DNA of 64,000 bases, from the NCBI GenBank assembly GCA_051453625.1, contig JBOZIK010000001.1, forward strand, positions 142,832,457-142,896,456. The letters run 5' to 3'. This DNA is from Welwitschia mirabilis (taxonomy: Eukaryota; Gnetophyta; Gnetopsida; Welwitschiales). The notes below the pieces were generated by a model. It had not been told where the DNA came from and made no database searches. It saw only the letters and a program-made list of their open reading frames with translations. Both the position numbers and the translations under genes were made by a program. Shown piece after piece: positions 21,547 through 32,890 of this stretch (the stretch's first letter is position 1; the number at the start of each line of letters is the position of its first letter).

Positions 21547-23557
21547 ATTGAATGCCTTTTAACCTAAAAAGTCCTCTTATCATTTTATTTTTAATCCAGT
21601 CCTTACTTTCATGGTTAAGCTTTTTACGCTAAGGCTCTAGTTTTATTTTTTTTCTTTTTAAACACTTGATTANNNNNNNNNNNNNNNNNNNNNNNNNNNN
21701 NNNNNNNNNNNNNNNNNNNNNNNNNNNNNNNNNNNNNNNNNNNNNNNNNNNNNNNNNNNNNNNNNNNNNNNNATGGTGATGATGAAGAAGGACATAATGG
21801 AGGTGAAAATGGCACATGTGGTGGAGAAGGAATGTGTGGTGATGATTGGACTATGAAACAAGGTAAAGGTAGCTAAGTAGGATGGTGGGTTGGAATCCTA
21901 TAAGATAGATAGTAGAAGATAATAAGCTATACATTTAATCTATCATAATCTTTTTGCTATTTCCTTATTTTCTATGAAGGATCTGGAGGCTGCTACTTAT
22001 CCTACACCTATGCCTTCATGAAAGTCGACTACTCCCCTTAGATCTATGCCTTATATCCTGAGGATTCTTTTGTTAAATCACTACCAACTACTCTACTAGA
22101 GTTATAACCTCTGTTATGTGGAGCTAAAGGTACTTATTTTTCTTCTAATTCATCCTTTGAGTTTGACCATGTGGAATCCATCATGAATTTCCAACTCTCT
22201 ACTAGTGTCGTACCCTTACTAGCTATTGATTTATGTTTTTGTAGCCTCAATAAATTTTTTTAAGTTTTTTCCATTATTTTTTCTATTGAATTTAATCCCT
22301 TTTAAAAAAATTAATAATTATGTATACTAGTAGAAAAAGATCTTTGAAACTATAAAGGCCTTATTCTTGTGTTCTCATTTGGTGATATTAGTACTCTTTG
22401 TTTAGTTTACTAAATTTACTTAAAGGTTTCTTTTAGTAAATAATATTAACTTGAGAAACTAAAATGCTACAATGCTAATGATTAAATTAATAGGATAAGG
22501 ATTACTTAAGGTCTTCCCCTTGTGAAATAATGTGATAATATCCATACACAAAATGAAATATAAATATATCTTTAAACTAGTAATCAAGTTGAAAATAATA
22601 AAAGTCTACATGTGTTTATAATAATTGTGACTACCTCCTTTGACTAAAATATTATAGAATGTCATTACAATGAGAATTAAGAAATTTTAATTTGTATCTT
22701 TTTTATTTAGATTTTTCACAAAGTTCATTTTGAGATTCAAAATATCAAATTGCTCATATTTTGTTATCATACATTTACAATTCTAAAAGTGTAAATGTCA
22801 TTAAATAAATGCACATATATCTAAGTAATATATAAATCATCTATATTAAGCAATGAATTAATAAAACTAGAAATACTGTGCAATCTAGTACCAGTAATCT
22901 AAGTTTGAAAGATACATGTGTTATTATCTATCTTATGAATGTTGTCATAGAACTACCTCATCACATGATTTGATATGATTTGATCTAGCTAAATGATGAT
23001 CATTTACCAAGGTGAAATCTAAGAAAATTCAGCTTGAAAAAACTTCTTAACCAAACATATGTCAATGAGAGAGTTCAAAATAAAATTTAATGGCTACTTT
23101 GCCAAATAAAAAGGACTAAATCCCTTTATTTTTAGTTACCTTAATTTTTACAATAGTATAATTAATATTTCTACCTACTAAGAGATATTTAAAATATAAA
23201 AAGTAAATGTTTTCAAACTTAAATATGTTTACTGTTAAAAAATTTCCAATACAACTTCTTACTATTAAGATGTTTACAAAATATAATACCTTTGAAGACA
23301 TCTGTAAATTGAAGATATATGATTTTAAGACATCTATAAATCTGAAGACATCTCATAGATAGACATTTACAAAACTAAAGCTATCTATAATTAAATTTCT
23401 AAATATTTCAAAAAAATATATGACTAATACAATCATAATAATAAGACTTCAAAAAAGTAAATAATAAGCACTTAATTTAACTTTTTGCTACATCTAACTA
23501 TAACTTCAACTCACAAGATAATTACAGTGTGGAGTTAAGAAATCAAATGATATTTTT

Positions 23558-23567
23558 NNNNNNNNNN
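23558..23567. other. Short gap, 10 N
   Basis: Ten N in the second overlap copy. The first copy has about 30 bp here (near 21338-21368), an A/T-rich run that may have broken the assembly. Confidence 0.9.
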
Positions 23568-23749
23568 CTTGAAGTTCCTACATAACTTTGTAAATATTTC
23601 AGTGCTTAGAGATTTTCTAAATACATCCCTAACTTGATCATCTATATATTATGTTATGAGGTCTTTGTTATGCTTGTTGTGCTATATTGAATTATTTTCT
23701 TTTAAATATTTTCCTTTGTTTGCTTTTCTTTTTGTATGCTTCATTAGTA

Positions 23750-24230
23750 GAGATATTTTTCAAAGAAGTAATATAAACATTTAACTTCCTTATACCAACA
23801 AATAAAGATTTGGTAAAATTTTGTTTTCTAATACTATAATCATCTCTTAAAGTAATAGAAAAATTTGCATCACAAAGTTAACTTACACTTAAAAGATTGT
23901 ATTGCAAACCTTTAACAAATAATACATCTTTTACCTCTAGTTGAGTTTTTCCTAAAATAGTTTTAATACCTTTGATTTATACTTTTGTGTTGTCTTTAAA
24001 GGTTACAACTCTTCTATCTTATTTCATCAAAGTAATAAAACTAGATTTGTCTTCTATCATAGATTTTGGGCATCTACTATCAACATACTGAGCATGCTTC
24101 TTCTCTACTTTAAGTGCAATTTGTGCTAAAATGATTCGTTTTTCTTTTGATATCCATACTTTTCTTTGTTTATTTTGAATAAAATTTTGTACCATTCTAC
24201 TATACCTTATGGAATTATTGGTATAATAAC
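23750..24230 (-). pseudogene. Protease relic of element C (first assembled copy)
   Basis: The minus strand reads HAQYVDSRCPKSMIEDKSSF, followed by RRVVTFKDNTKV and LEVKDVLFVKGLQYNLLSV. This corresponds to the copia protease and the start of the pre-integrase linker. The catalytic DSG is DSR here, and the usual SRHMTGD stretch is altered, so it could not act. The downstream integrase core, RT and RNase H are missing: within a few bases of 23746 the sequence turns into unrelated internal DNA. Confidence 0.75.
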
Positions 24231-24674
24231 TATTTTTGAACTTTGTTTGATATTTTTATTAATAATGACCTCTATTATGATAATAATAGTAAATAATATT
24301 ATTTGTCAATGGTAAATTTTCATATCTTAACTTATAATTTAATTCATCAATCAAAGATGCTAAAGCGCTAGCTGAGGCTTTATTATATTCCAAGCCACTC
24401 TTATCATAAAACATCTACATTGTCTAAGCATGATATTCAATGTTTTCTTTCCTTAAGTAATTTTTTTAAATTTATTTCCTTTGAATTTAATAGTTTTTTC
24501 CTGACATTCTCTAAATCACATGTTAGTTTACTAACCTTATCTTTAAGAGTTGAGTTTTCACAGGATAATTTATTNNNNNNNNNNNNNNNNNNNNNNNNNN
24601 NNNNNNNNNNNNNNNNNNNNNNNNNNNNNNNNNNNNNNNNNNNNNNNNNNNNNNNNNNNNNNNNNNNNNNNNNN

Positions 24675-25135
24675 GAGATATTTTTCAAAGAACTAATATA
24701 AACATTATCTTCCTTATACCAACAAATAAATATTAGGTAAAATTTTGGTTTTTGATACTATAATCATCTCTTCTAAAAGTAATAGAAAAATTTGCATTAC
24801 AAAGTTAACTTACACTTAAAAGATTTTATTACAAACCTTTAACAAATAATACATATTTTACTCTATTTGATTTTTTTCCTAAAATTGTACCAATACCTTT
24901 GGTTTATACTTCTGTGTTGTCTTTAAAGGTTACAACTCCTCTATCTTATTTCATCAAAGTAATAAAACTAGATTTGTCTTCCATCATATGTTCTGAGCAT
25001 CTACTATCAACATATCGAGCATGCTTCTTCTCTACTTTAAGTGCAATTTGTGCTAAAAGTATTGGTTTTTCTTTTGATATCCATACTTTTCTTTGTTTAT
25101 TTTGAATAAAAGTTTATACCATTCTTTTCTATGCC
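24675..25135 (-). pseudogene. Protease relic of element C (second assembled copy)
   Basis: Same content as 23750-24230 with scattered substitutions. The DSR change at the active site is shared (near 24998-25015), so the inactivating change predates the divergence of the two copies. Probably the same locus seen twice. Confidence 0.7.
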
Positions 25136-25269
25136 TATTGGAATTATTGGTATAATAACTATTTTTTGAACTTTGTTTGATATTTTTATTAAAAATGACC
25201 TCTATTATGATAATAAGAGTAAATAATATTATTTGTCAATGGTAAATGTTCATATCTTAATTTATAATT

Positions 25270-25620
25270 TAATTTATCAATCAAAGATGCTAAAGTGTTA
25301 GCTAAGGCTTTATTAGATCCCAAGCCACTCTTATCATAAAACATTTACATTGCCTAAGCATAATATTCAATGTTTTCTTTTCTTAAGTAAATTTTTTTAA
25401 TTTATTTCCTTTGAATTTAATAGTTTTTTTCTTACATTCTCTAAATCACTTGTTAGTTTACTAATCTTATCTTTAAGAGTTGAGTTTTTAGGGGATAATT
25501 TATTGGAAATACTCTTCTCTTGTTTATCAGATTTTTCATGAGTATGAAGTGATTGTTTTAATCTTAATACATACATTTTATAATTTAACAAATTCTTTGG
25601 AAATTAGATCATACCTTTCT
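25270..25620 (-). pseudogene. Gag coiled-coil segment of element C
   Basis: An open stretch (25591-25397 on the minus strand) reads LHTHEKSDKQEKSISNK and then NSTLKDKISKLTSDLENVRK, a heptad-like, Lys/Glu/Leu-rich coiled coil. Sirevirus-like Gag proteins carry such a segment between the zinc knuckle and the protease. The matching piece in the other copy is at 24688-24437, cut by the gap. The Met is internal to the polyprotein, not a start. Confidence 0.6.
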
Positions 25621-26510
25621 TAAAGATTCATATCCATATCATCTTCACTTTCTCATCATACTCTTTTCCTGTCTCATCATTTTCCTCTTGAAAATGTATA
25701 GAAACCATGTAGGAAAGATGATCTTTCTCATCATTAAATGTTTCTACTTTTATTTCTCTTTATGATTACATCCTATCAAGAAAAATTTCTTCTTCTTTGG
25801 ATCTTTCTTTTATTCCTTCTCCTACATTTTGTTAGTACTAATAAATTTTAAGGAAATATGTCCTCTTCCTTCACATTTCCAAGTGTTACTATAAGACTTA
25901 ACTATAAACTTATATTTGGTATAAAATATATATGATTTTATAAATTCATCTCTTTTGTTGTACTTATGTGAAAGACTTTTATTTGTTGGCTTTCTTTCTG
26001 ATAGTGGAAGTTTATCATCTACTTCATCATTAGAGTCATCTTCTTCCAATTCTTCCTTTGCCTTTTCTTCTAAAATTTGTTTTATTATTTCACTATCTTA
26101 AGAGAAATGGATTTATCCTTTAAGAATTTATCTTGTATTATATTCATTTCGTATGCTATAAGAGCACTTTGTACCTTTTCTATCTTCATAGTATTCAAAT
26201 TTATTGAATATTCCATGGTTGTACTCTTAGGTTTTTATTTAGGGGTTATAGATATAACAACTTTTTATATTACCTTTTCTTTTGGAAGACTTTTATCAAT
26301 GTGTCATATTGCATTCACAATGTTGAAGACCCTAGTAAAGTACTCATGAACTATTTCTTTATAATTCATTTTGAGGTTCATGAAGTGGTTTATCCTTATG
26401 AAAATATTTATTGTTTAACAATAGGAGGTGCTTCATACATTTTACTAGAATATTACAAATTTCTTATGTCATATTTGAACCTACTATTCTATTAAACTCT
26501 TGTATTATTG
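25621..26510 (-). pseudogene. Gag relic of element C (UBN2-like domain, acidic linker, zinc-knuckle remnant)
   Basis: From 26370 the minus strand reads EIVHEYFTRVFNIVNAI, then DKSLPKEKVI, then KSTTMEYSINLNTMKIEKVQ and SALIAYEM. This is the plant copia Gag core pattern (multimerisation domain). It is followed by an acidic region (MEEDDSNDEVDDKLPLSE, 26049-25996) and a knuckle remnant, KCEGRGHISLKF, near 25850-25890, in which the first and last cysteines are lost. A further acidic stretch with EKDHLSYM lies near 25650-25730. Gag would form the particle shell and bind RNA. Six or more stops interrupt it. Confidence 0.8.
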
Positions 26511-26800
26511 GAGCAAAATAAAGTGGCTTTTGAATCATACATCAAAGTAGCTTTCTTTTTGTATTTTTAATATTTGTTTTGCTTAACCTCTATTATGGTG
26601 TTATCTGCAACATATATTTTGGTTGTCATAGGATTTGTATATCCTTTATATATAATTTATCATACCTAAAACATAAAAGAATAAGCATTCACATCCTCAT
26701 CTTCAAATAAGCATACTTTATCTGATCAAAGAGTGGAGGTCTAATGAATGACATCCCTTCCATTATTCACTCAAATATGTTACTATTTATCATATGTACT

Positions 26801-26814
26801 CATTCTAATACCAC
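26801..26814 (-). other. Primer-binding site of element C
   Basis: The minus strand reads AAGTGGTATTAGAATG directly after the LTR end. GTGGTATTAGA matches the initiator-Met tRNA complement (TGGTATCAGA) except for one C-to-T. Confidence 0.75.
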
Positions 26815-27002
26815 TTAAGAATCACTAAACTTAGAGGGAAGGGGTTAGTGAATACCATAAAAAAATTTTAACTAATAACAAAATTGAAAAGCATAATAAT
26901 AAAAAATATCTTACTAAGATAAAAGGTTTTCCTAACTTGGGTATGTCCACACATACAGTGTAGATTCCTCTCACACATTTGGATATTATTAACCTTTAAG
27001 AA

Positions 27003-27290
27003 AGTAGTGGTTTTCTATTGGACCATCAACCTCTTAATAAGTGAGAGTATCCTCATAAGATAGCACTCTATTCCACTTAGGGAAATAGTGGTTTTGGCTT
27101 ACCACTAACCTTACAAGACTGAGAGTCTCCTTCCATGGTAGCACACTCTTCCACTCAAGGAAATAGTGGTTTGAACTTACCACTAATCTTATAATAATGA
27201 AATGTTTCTCAAAAGGCAATATACTCTTTCCCTTAGGGAAATAGGGGTTTTATCTCATTGCTAAGCTTATAACAATGTAAGTACTTATAG
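27003..27290. repeat. ~80-bp minisatellite in element C 5' LTR
   Basis: Four units beginning AGTAGTGG, AATAGTGG, AATAGTGG and AATAGGGG at a spacing of about 76-83 bp. Homologous to 15744-16030 but more diverged than the two assembled copies of the 3' LTR are from each other. Confidence 0.7.
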
Positions 27291-28282
27291 GTACCACCTC
27301 AATGCACACTCATACAAAGGTTACCTTATAATGAATTTAAATATACATTAATTAACTTACAATAATGTTCCAAAATATTATAGTTCATAAGGTAAGAATT
27401 ACAAGTATAATACAATAAAAAGATTTAATGATGTAGCTTTAAAGAAGACTTAAGTTTCTTATTATTACCATCATCGCAAGTATGAATAAATGATGAGATG
27501 ATGTAAGATCCAAGAACAAGTGATGAATATACTAAACATTCCTCTATAAATGATAGCTTTTATTCTTCATGAAAAGTTTAAGTTACCTATGCATTTATTT
27601 TTGTTTATGTTAGATCTAAATGTTGTGTGTCATAAAAATATGATCATGTAGGTATAAAAAGTATCAAAATGTTTTATAACATCATGCTTTTATACTTGTT
27701 GCGATGCCAATTTGTGGAAATTTGATGGTGTATTTTGAGTACTTTTATAGGACATTCATATAGGTTTTAGTACAATACTGATAATTATAAGGATTTGATA
27801 TGATGATTAGTAAAACGTGTGATAGCTGGCATTATTAGCAATTTTCTGGTCTTATTCTGATAAAAGACTTTATAATACAAAGACTAAGAAAAGAATAAAG
27901 AAAGTGCATCATCCTTTTTTTCATCCCCCTGATAGACAGGATGACCATATTGGTGATGTGGTTAGAACTTATAGCACCGACAGTAGCACATGGGGCACAT
28001 ATTGATAAAGCATTAACCATGTAGTTGTCTGGACAATAGATAGGATGACGGCATCAACATTATATGTAGATAATCCACAGGGCTAATAACAGCACATGGC
28101 ACACTTCCCAAGCCATTAAGATAGTGTCGTCTCACCCATCGTGTGGATGACATATGAGATGACAATTGTTTTTACACTATAGTAATAAATTCTATTATAA
28201 ATGGGGTCAAATAACCCATGTGGATCATTAGGATTTTTGTTCCCACCTTTAAGTTTTACCTCCAAATCCCTCTTTGGAAAAT

Positions 28283-28291
28283 CTATAAATA
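28283..28291 (+). promoter_or_regulatory. TATA box of the nested solo LTR
   Basis: CTATAAATA followed by TCCTTCTCCTCCTTCATTTCC. The second assembled copy keeps CTATAAATA at 29560-29568 followed by CCCTTCTCC. This fits a plant pol II core promoter with a pyrimidine-rich start site. Confidence 0.6.
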
Positions 28292-28942
28292 TCCTTCTCC
28301 TCCTTCATTTCCTTTTCATATTTTATACTTGATACTTGTAATAGAAGCTAGAAGGGTGAGAGGTCCATCCCATGCTATAGAAAGGATTCCTCTTGGTATC
28401 AGGTTGTGTCTCTCTCATTGAGGTGTTGTTATTCTGATGTGTAAGTGGATGTTATTCTAATTTCATAGGATTAATACAAATTCTTCTTTCATTTCATTAT
28501 TGTACATCTCCCTTATGATTTAAGTTGATCTTAGCTAGTGATAATCTTAGGTTTATTTAGATCTTAAGGGCAACCTTTGTTAAGGTTGACCTTGTTTAGT
28601 AGAATAGATTTACATTGTTTATTTCTTTCTTTCCATATTACATTTCAAGTCTTACTTAGGTNNNNNNNNNNNNNNNNNNNNNNNNNNNNNNNNNNNNNNN
28701 NNNNNNNNNNNNNNNNNNNNNNNNNNNNNNNNNNNNNNNNNNNNNNNNNNNNNNNNNNNNNTAGGTATAAAAAGTATCAAAATGTTTTATAACATCATGC
28801 TTTTATACTTGTTGCGATGCCAATTTGTGGGAATTTGATGGTTTATTTTGAGTACTTTTATAGGACATTAATACATGTTTTAATGCAATACTCATAACTA
28901 TGAGGATGTGATATGATGATTAGTAAAACATCTAATATTTGG

Positions 28943-29166
28943 TATTATTGGTAGTTTTTCAACCTTATTTTGATATTGCGGATTGGAAGAAGAATTTTAT
29001 AACANNNNNNNNNNNNNNNNNNNNNNNNNNNNNNNNNNNNNNNNNNNNNNNNNNNNNNNNNNNNNNNNNNNNNNNNNNNNNNNNNNNNNNNNNNNNNNNN
29101 NNNNTATTATTGGTAGTTTTTCAACCTTATTTTGATACTGCAGATTGGAAGAAGAATTTTATAACA
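28943..29166. repeat. Gap-flanking overlap 7 (62 bp, 100 N, 62 bp)
   Basis: 28943-29004 and 29105-29166 are the same 62 bp with two differences, both flush with the 100-N run 29005-29104. Confidence 0.95.
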
Positions 29167-29972
29167 TAGAGACTGACTTACCTTGGATAAAAGAGTAGAA
29201 GAAGGGAGTTGTCCTCTCCATCATCCCCATGATACCTGGGACAATAATATTGCTAAATGGATAGAAGCCTATAGCATTAACAGTAGCACATGGTAATAGG
29301 ACATCGTCTGCACCTTCGTTTGGATGATGTACGGGACAACTGCATTGTGACTATGCGTAGGCAACCCATGAGATGAATGGTCGCATATGGCACACAATCC
29401 AAAGCTCTTAAGATGGCATCATCTCCTCTGTCATGTGGATGATTGATATGATGACAACAATTTTTACATTGCAGTAATAAATTTCATTGTAAATGGGGTC
29501 TAAAATTCCATGTGAGTTACTAAGAATTTTGTTTTCCACCTTTAGGGTTTTTCCTCGAACTATAAATACCCTTCTCCTCTTTCATTTCCATCCCATCTTT
29601 TGTACCTGGTACTTGTGATGAAAGCTTAAAGTATGAGAGGTTTATTCCATGCTGCAATAAGGAGTTTCCTTAGTGTCAAGCTATGTCCATCTCATTAAGA
29701 TGCTATTGTTCTAATGTTGTAAGTATATGCTATTCTGATTTTATTATATTAATACAATTTCCTCCTAAATCTTATTATTGTACATCTCCCTTATGATTTA
29801 AGTTGATCTTAGTTAGTGACAAGCTTTGATTTATTTAGATCATAAGGATAACCTTTGTTAAGGTTGACCTTGTTTAGTAGAATAGATTTTCATTATTTAT
29901 TTCTTTCTTTTCATATTGCATTTCAAGTCTTACTTGGGTAGATATCATAGTTTATATTAATTAAGAACTAGT

Positions 29973-30182
29973 NNNNNNNNNNNNNNNNNNNNNNNNNNNN
30001 NNNNNNNNNNNNNNNNNNNNNNNNNNNNNNNNNNNNNNNNNNNNNNNNNNNNNNNNNNNNNNNNNNNNNNNNNNNNNNNNNNNNNNNNNNNNNNNNNNNN
30101 NNNNNNNNNNNNNNNNNNNNNNNNNNNNNNNNNNNNNNNNNNNNNNNNNNNNNNNNNNNNNNNNNNNNNNNNNNNNNNNNNN
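29973..30182. other. Assembly gap, 210 N
   Basis: This gap lies directly before a tandem repeat whose period is also 210 bp (30183 to 30393). A further repeat unit may be hidden or masked here. Confidence 0.9.
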
Positions 30183-30582
30183 TACATTGGCAAAATCAAT
30201 TCTCTAACTCTAAGAATAGTTCCTTCATTGGATTATGACATTTGGGTGAACTTCCATCTATACTTAAGTGTTTTTTCTATAATTTATATGATCTACAAAT
30301 TATCTAAAGGGATTTCAGGTTGCATAAATTCACACTACAACAATACTATTGAAGAGACACTAGTTTTTTGCTAAAGAAAAAAGAACAAAAAATACATTGG
30401 TAAAATAAATTCTCTAACTCTAAACCTAATGCCTTCATTGGATTATGATATTTGGATGAACTTCCATCTATACTAGAGTGTGTTTTCTATAATTTATATG
30501 ATCTACAAGTTATCTAAAGGGTTTTTAGATTGCATAAATTCACACTACAACAATACTATTGAAGAGAAATTAGTTTTTTGCT
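30183..30582. repeat. 210-bp tandem duplication across the solo LTR end
   Basis: 30183-30392 and 30393-30582 repeat. Each unit holds the last part of the solo LTR, the CAACA end, the ATACT duplication and about 25 bp of element C LTR (ATTGAAGAG..TTAGTTTTTTGCT). The duplication therefore happened after the solo LTR's parent inserted. No N run separates these units, so they are probably real. Confidence 0.8.
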
Positions 30583-31379
30583 CTCAAATAGTAGTCATTT
30601 AAAATTTATAACTATTGTGTAATAAATAGAAAATGTCTAAGCATTACATGTACATATTCATTTTTAATTAACATGAAATTTAGTCCAAGTGTCTTCAAAT
30701 TTATAGAGATCTACTAATAGTTAGACATCTTTACCTTGTAGATGTGGTTAGCAAACTTATCTAGAAATTAATGAAAACTAGTTTATATAATCTTTGGACC
30801 TCTGTGATCATCAACCCATGATGTCTGAGACATCAAATATTAGTCAAAATATAAAATGACTCTATTACTTGATTTAGTTTAGTATATATGTCTCTAACAT
30901 GTAAACACATTCATCTGTGTCAAGCTCCACTTTTACCATAGTTCTCTTTGATGAGATAGTTTTCTTTAACCTATGACTTAAAATATAATACATCAAATAT
31001 TTATTTAAGATGTAGATGTTTTCATCATAGACATCTTTAAGTGTGTAGATGTCTTTAGCATAGATGTCTTCATTTAATTGAATTTGAAATTTTAATTCTG
31101 AGCTTTTCATATGATATCATCTTTGAATATCTAACATCATATTGCACTTATCATGAAATGATTTTGTTTATAAAGACTTATCTACAAAAAAAACAAAATA
31201 TTTGACAAGTGAAATAATTAAAACTAGATGTACCAATATAATCTTTCTTCTAACATGACTTGAGGTTTTAATATCACCTCTAAATTTATCAAAGAAACCA
31301 TTAATAATGAAAAATAAGAAATTTAAATTTAATTTAATTTAATTTAATAAGATGATTTATAAAGAAAAAAATTAAGTCT

Positions 31380-31960
31380 TTTCTAACATTTGTAGGAGAA
31401 TGTGATGAGAAACCTTTCCCATACTTGACTAAGTTTGAATAAATATTCCTTAACATAGGAAATGAGAAAAAAATAGTAATAGTAACTATATGATTATTAT
31501 TTTCTTTTCACTAAAGGGAAAAGATAAAAATTGGCTAAAACCCATCCCATATAAAATCCCTAAGAGTTGAAATAATGTACAAGATTCTTTCATCAAATGA
31601 TTCATGTGTGTAACAACAATGCAAAGAAGAAAAAATAAGTTATCAAATTTTCATAATGACCTCATAAATACTATGCAATAACCTCTAAGAGATTTCTAAT
31701 AACCACATCATCAAATGTGATAGATGAATTTACAAAGGATGAACTTATTGATCATTCTTATAGCAGTTTAAATAGGTTAAAAAATAAAGTAGTATATTTT
31801 ATATGTGAAGGATATTTACCTAACCTTTCTTTAGATAATGATCATATATTATTAGAGAAACTAGTGGCGATAAGCCAAACTTCATCTAAATCAATCCTTA
31901 AGAAAGGTAGAACTATCGAATAAGTGTTAAAAGTCTTGAATAAAGTGCATTAGAAAGATA
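31380..31960 (+). pseudogene. Gypsy gag relic of element D
   Basis: Translation gives ECDEKPFPYLTKFE near 31399-31440 and YYFLFTKGKDKNWLKPIPY near 31490-31550. These match the plant gypsy Gag pattern of a DP..HL..F segment followed by LFPFSL..KAKNWL.SLP. A 68-codon open stretch at 31717-31923 (starting MIDEFTKDELIDHS) follows in a position where Gag would continue, but I cannot align it to a known motif. Gag builds the particle. Stops and frame changes occur every 20-40 codons. Confidence 0.55.
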
Positions 31961-31999
31961 TATAATAATATCCTAGTCCTAACAACATGATTCAAGACC

Positions 32000-32890
32000 T
32001 TACCAACACATTAAATAAATGTACAAGAACTATTTCTAATGTCCAAGTACTAAATGAAAAACCTTTAACATATTACTTTACATGTAATATTTATAATAAT
32101 GATATCCATAAACATAAAATTCTACTATTCTAATAACTCATAAATGACTTTTAAGCATACTAATACATTTAACTAAAGGCCTAACATTTATGAAAATAAC
32201 TAATTATTCCAACCAAAAGATAATGATCTTTTAACCACTTTAAAGTTCTTATTTGAGAATAAATTCAAAAACAACAACTTACAACCAAACTCTTGTAACA
32301 ATCATAAAAATTATTTACTTAGAAAAGCAATTGAAGAGTTGAAAAGATACATAATACCATAAATAAAAACATAAAGAATCAAAATAAAAATATCAAAAAC
32401 CTTATAAAAATACTATAATAAAGAACATTGGAAAATCAAAGATTTAAAGTTGTCTTACAACTAAAACAATACCAAATCTTAATAATATTAGAATGTTGTA
32501 ACAAAATCGGATGTAATACAATACCTAATGAATAATTCTCAACTTCTCACAACAAAGAAAATGATGAATTACATGATAAGACTATTATGATCCTTAATCA
32601 ATAAAGCCTTTCTTCAATAACTAAGACAAAAACCAATAATAATAAAACTCATAGTGATAAAGAAAATGAGCCTAAAATATCTTCATCAGAAAGAATAAAA
32701 ACCAATCATACTTATGATGATCATCTTAAAATAATTATGTAATATGCAATAATTAGCCTAATATTTTGGAAAACCTTGAAAAATAGTCCTAAGTATAATA
32801 ATATATGAAAGGACGTAATGAGGAGAAAAAAAAAGTCAACCATACCTAGTAGAGTTTTCATAGTAAAATCATTTTCTAACTTGATCATGC
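32000..32890 (+). other. Element D gag-to-protease region, too decayed to read
   Basis: A-rich plus-strand sequence with many Lys/Asn/Thr codons and frequent stops, lying between the gag and protease relics. No zinc knuckle is visible. Presumably the gag-pol linker. Confidence 0.35.

Larger units (their letters stand above)
19573..23746. repeat. Gap-flanking overlap 4 (1974 bp, gap region, 1974 bp)
   Basis: 19573-21546 and 21773-23746 are direct copies of equal length. The second starts at the edge of the 100-N run 21673-21772. The first is followed by 126 bp (21547-21672) not matched after the second copy. This is therefore the one 100-N gap where the overlap is not flush on both sides; a chimeric contig end or a haplotype-specific insertion could explain it. 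Confidence 0.8.
23750..25504. repeat. Gap-flanking overlap 5 (825 bp, 100 N, 830 bp)
   Basis: 23750-24574 and 24675-25504 are direct copies, both flush with the 100-N run 24575-24674 (start GAGATATTTTTCAAAGAA, end GATAATTTATT). The element C protease and part of the gag coiled coil therefore appear twice. Confidence 0.9.
27649..29940. repeat. Gap-flanking overlap 6 (1013 bp, 100 N, 1179 bp with an inner gap)
   Basis: 27649-28661 and 28762-29940 are direct copies around the 100-N run 28662-28761. Taking out the inner 100 N and its 62-bp overlap, the second copy is 1017 bp. Both copies include 48 bp of element C LTR before the solo LTR starts, as contig overlap predicts. Confidence 0.9.
27697..30552 (+). 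mobile_element. Nested solo LTR in the element C 5' LTR
   Basis: The insert begins TGTTGCGATGCC and ends CACTACAACA, giving perfect TGTTG/CAACA ends. It is bounded by ATACT at 27692-27696 and 30553-30557, a perfect 5-bp target duplication. No internal coding region or second LTR is present, so it is a solo LTR left by recombination between LTRs. Removing overlaps and N leaves about 1.5 kb. A TATA box with a pyrimidine-rich start region lies at 28283. The lineage is not clear; the length and promoter layout would suit a gypsy element. Confidence 0.75.
15558..31238 (-). mobile_element. Element C: internally deleted copia (Sirevirus-like) retrotransposon with nested solo LTR
   Basis: On the minus strand: 5' LTR 31238-26816, PBS 26814-26801, gag, coiled coil, protease, post-pol ORF, PPT 18593-18581, 3' LTR 18578-15558. 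After removing overlaps and the nested insertion, the LTRs are about 1.54 and 1.59 kb. Integrase, RT and RNase H are absent between the protease relic and the post-pol ORF. Possible target duplications CAATT (15553-15557) and TAATC (31239-31243) agree only in the centre. The element would depend on a partner element for copying. Confidence 0.7.
26816..31238 (-). repeat. 5' LTR of element C, interrupted by a solo LTR
   Basis: 26816-27696 and 30553-31238 together align with the element C 3' LTR. The break is at 27697-30552, where a different LTR has been inserted. On the minus strand the LTR begins TATTGGTACATC at 31238 (probably once TGTTGGTA). The ~80-bp minisatellite is present at 27003-27290. 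Confidence 0.7.

Noticed and set aside
15553-31243. CAATT / TAATC as the target duplication of element C
   Set aside because: Only three of five bases agree in AT-rich DNA; not strong enough to claim.
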